IMG/VR virus record: IMGVR_UViG_3300009108_000011
Location: 1-59,548 of that record
Reading direction: 5' to 3' (one strand)
Origin: a virus
DNA length: 59,548 nucleotides
Shown: piece after piece, positions 49,272 through 56,309 of the stretch
Position numbering within the stretch: position 1 is the first letter of the stretch
Layout of the letters: each line of letters starts with the position of its first letter
Notes under the pieces: model-generated
The model's database searches: none
The model's input: the letters and a program-made list of their open reading frames with translations, nothing else
Told to the model about the DNA's origin: nothing
Made by a program: the position numbers and the translations under genes

Positions 49272-50654
49272 CTAGAACCCAAGAGCCTTCTTTATCCCCT
49301 CTCCAACTGGTAAAACATGCCAACCTTCACCAGATGTTACAGCCCTACAGGCTAGAACAAGACTATCTGGATAGTCATCATGCTCATCTGATTTAATTTT
49401 CATTATACCTGTCTCGGTATATTCTCGTCTTAAATATGATAATTGGTAGACCATTTTATTGATTTGTTTTAATGTTATTTTATGATTTTCAAATAATAAT
49501 CTCAAGTTTTTATACATATCAGCCTTCTCTTGTAGAGTAAACATGACACCTCTACATGGTAATCCTTGCTCCCTAGCAAGATCTATAAGTCCACCACCAA
49601 GTCCTGTCTCATCACAATATATTGTTTCTACATTATAATCTGCTGCCAACTGACCCATTCTTCCACATACATCTACGACATTAGATTGTGATTCTGATTC
49701 TACAGACTCTAGAAATGCATGGTCTTTTTCATCAACTGCTAATAAAGTATATACAGTTTCATCCCTTCCTGTCCTTGCAACATCCACACCCATATAATAT
49801 CTTACCCTACCATATGGTTTCTTATCATTTATAGCTTCCATAATTAATGAGTTTGGTATCAATGCGTCACCAATATCTAGGAACTCACCCTCGACTTCCT
49901 GAACATATTCCTCTCTCGTAAGTTTTTTAATCTCTTCTATAAATACAGGATCTTCTTTTACTAATGGGTTTTCTATTGATTTAACATGGAATTCTGTCCA
50001 CATACCATCAGAATTTGTGGGTTTTGAATTCATACAAGCTTCATAGAAATAACCAGATTTTGAGAAAGGTGTAGATGTAAGCCATACCTTTGCATGAGTA
50101 GCCATACCAGAAGGCAAGAATGCTCTAAGTATATCAGTCTTAATGAAAGAACACTCGTCAGCTATAATAACATGAGGAGAATAACCTCTGAGAGAAACAC
50201 CAGTTTCACCTGTTGCCCTCGTGATAATTTTCGTAGTTCCTGAACCGTCTAAGAATCCAACTGTCATTTCTGTCTGAGTATTTCTTAATACATATCCAGA
50301 CAAGAAATCATTCTTCATTATAAGATCTCTTATTCTATTAAACATGATAGAAGATTGATTTTGTGTAGGTGCTGCTATAACTATAATACACTCATGCTTT
50401 ACAGTATCCATAAGTATTGGTGCAAAGAATGCAAAGTGTATCGTCTTTACAGCAGTCGACATAGTTTTTCCTACCTGTCTTCCAGACCTATATACTATGA
50501 ACCTGTCATCACAGTCAACATATTTTACATTATATGGAAATAACTCATGCCCTAGAAATATCTTACTAAAAATACTTGGTGATTTAGCACAGTCAGCTAT
50601 AGTCTGCATGAAATTTTTTCGTTCTTCTATGACTTCTTGATCTGGTCTTGCCAT
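49272..50654 (-). CDS. terL: Terminase large subunit
   Basis: This 460-residue motor packages DNA into proheads and cuts the concatemer. The ATPase has Walker A GRQVGKT (58-64), Walker B HVIIADECSF and coupling motif WLTSTPFS. The RNase H-fold nuclease has YMGVDVARTGRDET, TIYCDETGLGG and DDYPDSLVLA with the expected acidic residues. Its ATG overlaps the stop of the preceding C2H2 micro-gene. Confidence 0.95.
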   Translation of the reverse strand: MARPDQEVIEERKNFMQTIADCAKSPSIFSKIFLGHELFPYNVKYVDCDDRFIVYRSGRQVGKTMSTAVKTIHFAFFAPILMDTVKHECIIVIAAPTQNQSSIMFNRIRDLIMKNDFLSGYVLRNTQTEMTVGFLDGSGTTKIITRATGETGVSLRGYSPHVIIADECSFIKTDILRAFLPSGMATHAKVWLTSTPFSKSGYFYEACMNSKPTNSDGMWTEFHVKSIENPLVKEDPVFIEEIKKLTREEYVQEVEGEFLDIGDALIPNSLIMEAINDKKPYGRVRYYMGVDVARTGRDETVYTLLAVDEKDHAFLESVESESQSNVVDVCGRMGQLAADYNVETIYCDETGLGGGLIDLAREQGLPCRGVMFTLQEKADMYKNLRLLFENHKITLKQINKMVYQLSYLRREYTETGIMKIKSDEHDDYPDSLVLACRAVTSGEGWHVLPVGEGIKKALGF

Positions 50655-50761
50655 TAATTAGCCCTCGTGTGTGTTGTTTTTATATGTTCTACTACTTCCT
50701 GTGAGTCCTTAAATCCCTTTTTTCCACACCAAATACAATGCTTTATGTCATACGCTATCAT
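50654..50761 (-). CDS. 35-residue C2H2 zinc-finger protein between terminase genes
   Basis: MIAYDIKHCIWCGKKGFKDS continues to HIKTTH, a single classical C2H2 finger. Both ends use TAATG overlaps, with the gene before and with terL, so it is translated as part of the chain. It may assist terminase or regulate late genes. Confidence 0.6.
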   Translation of the reverse strand: MIAYDIKHCIWCGKKGFKDSQEVVEHIKTTHTRAN

Positions 50762-50883
50762 TAATCCCACCTACCATCTCCACGATTCTTACGTGAATCT
50801 CTCCATTTTGGTATATAATATCCTATAGTTAAACCACCAACAAAATAAGCAACATTAATGAATATTAATAAAGCGTCTTCCAT
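50761..50883 (-). CDS. 40-residue membrane micro-protein between terminase genes
   Basis: MEDALLIFINVAYFVGGLTI forms one membrane helix, followed by a basic tail. Its ATG overlaps the small-terminase stop (TAATG) and its own stop overlaps the next ATG. Confidence 0.55.
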   Translation of the reverse strand: MEDALLIFINVAYFVGGLTIGYYIPKWRDSRKNRGDGRWD

Positions 50884-51395
50884 TAGTCATTCTTCCTCGC
50901 TTTTAATTCCCTGAATATATTTACGAGGTCTCCTTCCTTTGAATACTCTTTTTTCTCTGTAACTGTAATTTTACTACTAACTTCAGACATTAATTTTACT
51001 AGATTTATTAGTGTGTTGGTCTGTGCTTGCGTATTTCTATCGGGTATATTACCATCCATTTTTGCTTGAGCAAATGCCATCATGACATTTTCAAATGCCT
51101 GTTTTGATAAAAAGTCTAACATTTGTTTTAGATCTTCAGGATCTCTTGTATCTAATTCTGTTAAGAAGCCTTTAATATCATCACGTATTGCACAAACAGC
51201 ACCCTTCTCATATGCAGAGCATTTACCATTACCACCGTCATCTATAGATCTATAAACACATTTGTTACATTCTGCTGGTAAGTCAGCATACTTGAAATTC
51301 TTTATTCTATTATAGACAGATACCGTTTGTCTCTTGTTTTCTTTTACTCTTATTCCATTTGACACAGGCTCAATCTTAAATATATTATCATCCAT
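50883..51395 (-). CDS. Putative terminase small subunit with four-Cys site
   Basis: The gene lies two micro-genes before terL in one coupled operon, the usual place for TerS. It has a helical C-terminal half with an oligomerisation-type helix (TNTLINLVKLMSEVSSKITV). An N-terminal site ECNKCVYRS...KCSAYEKGAVC could bind zinc or iron-sulfur. ATG at 51395 is preferred over TTG at 51404. TerS identity is inferred from position. Confidence 0.6.
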   Translation of the reverse strand: MDDNIFKIEPVSNGIRVKENKRQTVSVYNRIKNFKYADLPAECNKCVYRSIDDGGNGKCSAYEKGAVCAIRDDIKGFLTELDTRDPEDLKQMLDFLSKQAFENVMMAFAQAKMDGNIPDRNTQAQTNTLINLVKLMSEVSSKITVTEKKEYSKEGDLVNIFRELKARKND

Positions 51396-51412
51396 ACATG
51401 ACAATTATTGAT

Positions 51413-52180
51413 TCAGTTAATAAAGTTTTCCTTATATATATTTAAACGCTTACACATAGGTATAAATAATAGAGGAAATGATATCTTTAATAATGAATAA
51501 TATTCATTCTCTAAAACATCAGATTTCTGAATATTTACTTTTTCTAGATTGTCACTATACATCTCCAAAGCATGTTGTAGTTGTGGCTTCATATTCTTAC
51601 CCTTCTCCCCAAAAAACATTGAGTAAGTAGAAGAACCATTCCAAACCTCACATTTTTTAGACATGGCAGCAGATATCCACCCACTAGTATCAAGAGAATC
51701 AAACAGTCTTTTTTCTAAGTATTGTCCTTTTGCGAGACCATGATATTTTATATTTCTAGGAAGTTTTCTTATTTGATCTTCAGTTTCTAACTTACCATGT
51801 ATTTCACCCAAACAAACATAGTCATCTTTTTTTGGTCTTAACAGACTTAGGTGATTAAGATAGTTTTCCTGTAACACTGGTAAAGTCCAATCTATACCCA
51901 TATCTCTTTCCTTCTCTAAATATGACATTGTTTCTTTCATGTTGTAGTATACATCATACTGTGTGGCGTAGTCATATAGGTCTCTCTTCTTTTTTAGGAA
52001 CTCATGATATTTATCAGGATCTGATTTTGTACCAGCCACCATAAATATAGAGTCAAACTTATCCCTGAATTTGGCGATATTAGCATATGAATATCTAAAT
52101 GAAAGCATGACATTTTTTACACCACATTCCTGCAATGCTTCTAAATGTGCTTTATTATTAGCATTAAAATATATCTTCAT
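51413..52180 (-). CDS. TIM-barrel protein resembling tRNA-guanine transglycosylase/DpdA
   Basis: The 255-residue protein shows an alternating strand-helix pattern (VKNVMLSFRYSYANIAKF; SIFMVAGTKSDPDKYHEFLK; YDVYYNMKETMSYLEKERDM; DYVCLGEIHGK; IKYHGLAKG) and SLDTSGWISAA. This recalls phage TGT-fold proteins that insert 7-deazaguanines in DNA, whose usual active-site DSG appears here as AGT. No preQ0 synthesis gene was found. The reading is tentative. Confidence 0.4.
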   Translation of the reverse strand: MKIYFNANNKAHLEALQECGVKNVMLSFRYSYANIAKFRDKFDSIFMVAGTKSDPDKYHEFLKKKRDLYDYATQYDVYYNMKETMSYLEKERDMGIDWTLPVLQENYLNHLSLLRPKKDDYVCLGEIHGKLETEDQIRKLPRNIKYHGLAKGQYLEKRLFDSLDTSGWISAAMSKKCEVWNGSSTYSMFFGEKGKNMKPQLQHALEMYSDNLEKVNIQKSDVLENEYYSLLKISFPLLFIPMCKRLNIYKENFIN

Positions 52181-52380
52181 CTTAATTCATCATCTAGTTC
52201 TTCGGCTACCCATCTAAGTGCACGAATAAATCCCCTTCTTTCACAGTCAGGCATGGTGATGAATTTATCTGGTATCATATATGTCTCCATTTCAGATACG
52301 TCTTCATGAAGTAGTTTTTCTTTACTATATAATAAGAGATATCTTATCTCATCATCCTTCTTCAATAGTATCTCCATCAT
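52177..52380 (-). CDS. 67-residue helical protein
   Basis: MMEILLKKDDEIRYLLLYSK and the acidic end (RALRWVAEELDDELR) are helical. Starts at 52380/52377 overlap the nuclease gene's end; a longer frame opening at 52491 is rejected because it is antisense-like to nuclease codons. Function unknown. Confidence 0.5.
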   Translation of the reverse strand: MMEILLKKDDEIRYLLLYSKEKLLHEDVSEMETYMIPDKFITMPDCERRGFIRALRWVAEELDDELR

Positions 52381-53116
52381 CTGTGAAACATTTTGTTGCA
52401 TATGGACAAAATCCATCACATAGGAAACACTTAGTTCGTTCAGGCAATAAACGTTTCTCAAAAATACCCTTAATTGTTCTAGCTTTTTCAACCATATCAG
52501 CCAAGGTTTCTTCTATATCTGCAAGTTTAAAAGGCTTTACTTGTGGTTTGTCCTTCTTTTCCTTTTCTACACCATTTGATAAATAGATTACAGCACCAAA
52601 TTTTGCATCTATATTATAGCATTTCTTGAGTAAAACTCTATAACGATTTATCTGATCTACGTGAGATTCACTTGCAGATGATCTTGCCTTACTAAAGTAA
52701 TCTATAGAACCAGTAGTTTTTTTATCACAAATGACCCACTCACTACCAACTTTAACCAAATCATCTATACTTCCATATATTATATCAAGTTGCCTAGGGT
52801 CATCTTGTGGTATTTTTAACGCTTCCTCTCTGGTTAATGCTTCATCTTTAACATAGTCATATGCTAGAAACATTTCATTATGTTCTTCATCATTCAACAT
52901 TGTTATATTGTGTATAGCCTGACCAAAAAACAAACTCTTAATATCCTCGGTATCAGACATCTTTGGCGTATATTTACTGTATGCAACATATCTCATACAT
53001 GGTTTTATGAGATCAGAAACATGAATTTTACCAAGTCTCTCGGTATGCATGCCCTCAACCTGTGCTTTTCTAAAATCAAAATATACTTTAGATGCTACAT
53101 CGTCTAGTTTTATCAT
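52352..53116 (-). CDS. Cas4/RecB-like nuclease with Fe-S cysteines
   Basis: The 254-residue protein has the RecB-nuclease motifs: His69 (FGQAIHN), Asp118/119 (YGSIDDLV), Asp131 and Lys133 (WVICDKKTTG), and HVDQINRY. Cys40 and a C-terminal cluster (CFLCDGFCPYATKCF) supply four cysteines for a 4Fe-4S cluster as in Cas4 and AddB. Such phage enzymes trim DNA ends for recombination or replication. TTTATATT lies 26 bp upstream. Confidence 0.8.
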   Translation of the reverse strand: MIKLDDVASKVYFDFRKAQVEGMHTERLGKIHVSDLIKPCMRYVAYSKYTPKMSDTEDIKSLFFGQAIHNITMLNDEEHNEMFLAYDYVKDEALTREEALKIPQDDPRQLDIIYGSIDDLVKVGSEWVICDKKTTGSIDYFSKARSSASESHVDQINRYRVLLKKCYNIDAKFGAVIYLSNGVEKEKKDKPQVKPFKLADIEETLADMVEKARTIKGIFEKRLLPERTKCFLCDGFCPYATKCFTDDGDTIEEG

Positions 53117-53138
53117 GTAGAGTATTTAATTAAAACCT

Positions 53139-53146
53139 AATATAAA
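53139..53146 (-). promoter_or_regulatory. TATA box of the nuclease-terminase operon
   Basis: TTTATATT on the minus strand is centred 26 bp before the ATG at 53116. Confidence 0.65.
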
Positions 53147-53147
53147 C

Positions 53148-53249
53148 CTAGTTATTACACTCACAATGAACATTTCCTTGATCATCATGATTAAATTTTT
53201 TCTTACAAACACCACAAACACCAGATGTGACTATTTTAATATCTACCAT
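53148..53249 (-). CDS. 33-residue zinc micro-protein
   Basis: MVDIKIVTSGVCGVCKKKFN continues to HCECNN, giving CxxC and CxC. Its ATG overlaps the stop of the 117-residue baseplate-type gene and it is the last gene of the long tail operon. Confidence 0.5.
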   Translation of the reverse strand: MVDIKIVTSGVCGVCKKKFNHDDQGNVHCECNN

Positions 53250-53602
53250 TAGTAACTTTCCTCTATTACAAAATTAAATGTGGATGTTTGTTCTGAGATA
53301 TTACCATTTGAATCTTTTAATTCCACTTCACCTTCCCATATACCAGCATTTCCTATTGCTGTATCTGTTGATGATAATGAATAAGTAATAATTCCATTAG
53401 TTCTATCATCAAATACTATAGCACCATCAATAATTAATGTTCCATCTGGTTTCCATACCTTCCATTTACCTGAAGCATATGTTGTGGTATTAGATAGACT
53501 TTTTGCAGAGTTACTAGAATCAGTAATAGTTAACTGTAAAGTTGCCCTACTACCAGCTTTTACTCTATATTCATCTGCTCGTGGTGTCATATTCATACTC
53601 AA
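53249..53602 (-). CDS. Ig-like baseplate/fibre domain protein
   Basis: This 117-residue all-beta protein (RVKAGSRATLQLTITDSSNS; GIWEGEVELKDSNGNISEQT) matches the pattern of BppU N-terminal-like domains that join baseplate and fibres. It lies at the 3' end of the fibre gene cluster. Confidence 0.6.
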   Translation of the reverse strand: MSMNMTPRADEYRVKAGSRATLQLTITDSSNSAKSLSNTTTYASGKWKVWKPDGTLIIDGAIVFDDRTNGIITYSLSSTDTAIGNAGIWEGEVELKDSNGNISEQTSTFNFVIEESY

Positions 53603-53604
53603 TT

Positions 53605-54645
53605 CTAATTACCTGCACCCTTTATTCTTCTCGACCTATTAAATATTCTGGATGATCTAGCTCGTGAGAACACACTCATAGTCTTGGATCTTACCCTTGT
53701 TCTTATCCTTCCTGCTGATATTGTTACTCTACCACCTTGGAATTTAGTTAATAATGCGTCTGCTATATTCATTCCTTCATTTATACGTAATACTATTGTT
53801 TCAAACACCTGTCTTACTTCTGACATTTCTATTGATTCATTGATAATTCTTGCCAAAGTCCTTGGTAATCCTGATAATGCTTCAATATTTACAGTCTCAT
53901 TTAATACTCTAAACATAACCCTTGATGCTAATTTAGATTCTACTAACTGAACAGTCTCACTCACTAATCTAACTAAGACTCTTGGTAATGTTTGAATATC
54001 TTCAAGTCTTTCGGTTTCATTTATATACCTACATAAGTTTGATAATCTATTCTGTGTTTCTGATAACTGTATAGTATCAGAGATTACCCTAGCTAAACCA
54101 CCAAATCCTAATACCCCATCTGATAACTGTAACGTACTATTTAATATTCTTACTAATGTTCTTGTTGTTAATGATGCATCTGACAACTGTATGTTTTCTG
54201 CTAATATTCTAACTAAAGTTCTAACACTACTTGCACTTTCTGATACTTGTAACACATCTGCTATCGTTCTTATTAATGTTCTAACCGTTATTGGTGATTC
54301 TGATATTTGTAATGTATCAGATACAAGTCTGAACATTATACGTGTTCTTTCATCAAAGTCCTGTATATTCTCTGACTCTGATAGTATTCTACATAGAGTT
54401 CTTGCACTTGCTAGCTGTTCATTTAATGCTTCTGTTTCACTTATATGTTTGAATAGACCTATTATTCTTACATTAGCATCTGCTATACTTAATGAGTCTG
54501 TAACTATTTTTATAAGTTCTGCTTTTAATTCAAATACATTTTCTTGAAATATACCTCTTTGAAACACCCCTCTTGTTCCCCATTGTCCTTGGTATACGTT
54601 ATTTTGAAAAACGTTACTTTGGAATGCTGCTGATATGACTGCCAA
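53605..54645 (-). CDS. Virion protein with thirteen exact 20-residue repeats
   Basis: After an FQxNVFQ-type start (FQSNVFQNNVYQGQ), residues about 43-305 form thirteen consecutive 20-residue units without insertions, consensus LxRIxxExLQLSExxxxxRT. A basic tail rich in Arg/Ser follows. An exact 60-bp unit length suggests a regular solenoid or fibre. It lies among fibre genes, so a rod or spacer is inferred. Units have diverged in sequence, so the repeat is old. Confidence 0.7.
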   Translation of the reverse strand: MAVISAAFQSNVFQNNVYQGQWGTRGVFQRGIFQENVFELKAELIKIVTDSLSIADANVRIIGLFKHISETEALNEQLASARTLCRILSESENIQDFDERTRIMFRLVSDTLQISESPITVRTLIRTIADVLQVSESASSVRTLVRILAENIQLSDASLTTRTLVRILNSTLQLSDGVLGFGGLARVISDTIQLSETQNRLSNLCRYINETERLEDIQTLPRVLVRLVSETVQLVESKLASRVMFRVLNETVNIEALSGLPRTLARIINESIEMSEVRQVFETIVLRINEGMNIADALLTKFQGGRVTISAGRIRTRVRSKTMSVFSRARSSRIFNRSRRIKGAGN

Positions 54646-55239
54646 CTATGCAATCTCTGTCCACGTATTCGTAGTCGAGTTCCAAATTTGGTGTTTACCT
54701 GTATCAGTTTCTTCCCAAATGGAATTATCTTGTAAATTTATTGACGAAACAAATGCACTTTCATTGTAGCCATATACTGTTAACTCTGAACCTACGTCAA
54801 ATGAACCTGTACCACCGTTATTTGCTGTTATTGTTGTTATTTGAGCTGATGTATTAGACCACTTGCCTACCATCTCTTTCCTTTCAGGTGCATTACCAGC
54901 TCCACTTGCACTTTCTAATCCTTCTGATACGAATAGTTTTTCTTTTGATGATTCATTAATTATGTATAATGTAGCACTAACATCACCTGTTACTGTACCT
55001 GTTAGATTATCTGTGTTTGCTTGACTCACATTTGTTGAATCACTACCACCATTTATAGATTCTCTTATTGCGTAGTTAGTACCTGTGTCGGAATTAAATG
55101 TCATATTACAGTTTATTGTTCCACCTGTACCAATACCATGAAGCTGAACCATCAAATGCTTCTTTGCTGTTATATCTGACACTGTTATGGTATCTCCAGC
55201 AGATGTTAATTTAGTAGATCCTAATTTTTCCCAGCCCAA
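54646..55239 (-). CDS. Fibre-tip module protein (one copy)
   Basis: The 197-residue protein carries one copy of a beta-rich module (WEKLGSTKLTSAGDTITVSD; MTFNSDTGTNYAIRESINGG; VGKWSNTSAQITTI) that occurs twice in the next gene upstream. It likely forms a trimeric lectin-like tip. The end has WEETDTGKHQIWNSTTNTW. Confidence 0.65.
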   Translation of the reverse strand: MGWEKLGSTKLTSAGDTITVSDITAKKHLMVQLHGIGTGGTINCNMTFNSDTGTNYAIRESINGGSDSTNVSQANTDNLTGTVTGDVSATLYIINESSKEKLFVSEGLESASGAGNAPERKEMVGKWSNTSAQITTITANNGGTGSFDVGSELTVYGYNESAFVSSINLQDNSIWEETDTGKHQIWNSTTNTWTEIA

Positions 55240-55256
55240 TTACATTTCACACTCCA

Positions 55257-56309
55257 TTAGTCAAAACCCCATACTTTGATACTACCTGTCATATTTCCAG
55301 ATGTACCTAGGTTGTATTGAACTGATGTTATTTGTGATGATGTATTTGCCCATTTACCTACATACTCTCTCCTTTGTGGTGCAGTACCAGAACTTGTTGT
55401 ACTAGATGTTACTGTTTGAATAATACCTATTTTCTCTTTATCTGATTTGTTTATAATAAAAATATTATCAAAAAATTCAACATCACTACCTTCAGCGTTA
55501 TTTATAAAAGCATTAGTTGAAGTAGCAGTAGAATCACTACCACCATTTGTTGAACGTCTATGACTGTAATTATTTCCAGTATCACTATTAAATTGTAAAT
55601 TAGGATCATTACCACTTGTGTATCTATATCTTGCTTGAATCATTAAATATTTTTTAGCTGTAAATGTACCAGAAGAAATAGAATTGCCTGCCGATGTATC
55701 ATCTACACTAGCTAATTCTTCCCATACTGATGTTCCAGTATCTGCTGGATCATATCCTAATACTACAACTTCTGATACTGATTGAAAACTATTACCATCT
55801 CTATCAAATAATTGAACGGAAGTTATATTATTGCTAGTGTTAGCCCATTTACCAACTATTTCTCTACGTCTTGGTGCAGATCCACTTCCAGTTGAACCAC
55901 CATCTGATATTACATGTGACATAGTTAGTTTTTCATTAGATGATGAATTATTTAGAAATGTTGTGCTAAAATGATACTCGCTTGCATAACCATTACCATT
56001 GAGTATGCTGGTTTCACTTGTACCTGTTCCATCTGCACCACCGTCTGTTGATTGTCGTCTTGCATAATTTGAACCTGTATCGGAATTAAATCTCAATCCA
56101 CCAGTTGAAGCAGAAGAATGACCATTATATTCTGCTAATATCATCATGTATGGTTTTGTTGTAAATGTTCCTGTGTCAAGTGATGATGATGAACCACTGG
56201 ACAATGTATATCTATCAAGTTCCTGCCAGTGTGGTATTGATAGAATTGGGCGTTCTGCTTCTGTTCCAACAATGCGTTTACTTGCTTTGTAATCTGTCAT
56301 TCTAACCAC
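55257..56309 (-). CDS. Fibre-tip module protein (two copies)
   Basis: The 350 residues hold two tandem modules with the shared landmarks FNSDTGxNYxxRxSxxGG and RREIVGKWANTSxxIxSVQ. The same module appears once in the 197-residue gene. Repetition of a receptor-binding module is common in tail fibres. Start overlaps the 1083-residue adhesin by 13 nt. Confidence 0.65.
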   Translation of the reverse strand: MVRMTDYKASKRIVGTEAERPILSIPHWQELDRYTLSSGSSSSLDTGTFTTKPYMMILAEYNGHSSASTGGLRFNSDTGSNYARRQSTDGGADGTGTSETSILNGNGYASEYHFSTTFLNNSSSNEKLTMSHVISDGGSTGSGSAPRRREIVGKWANTSNNITSVQLFDRDGNSFQSVSEVVVLGYDPADTGTSVWEELASVDDTSAGNSISSGTFTAKKYLMIQARYRYTSGNDPNLQFNSDTGNNYSHRRSTNGGSDSTATSTNAFINNAEGSDVEFFDNIFIINKSDKEKIGIIQTVTSSTTSSGTAPQRREYVGKWANTSSQITSVQYNLGTSGNMTGSIKVWGFD

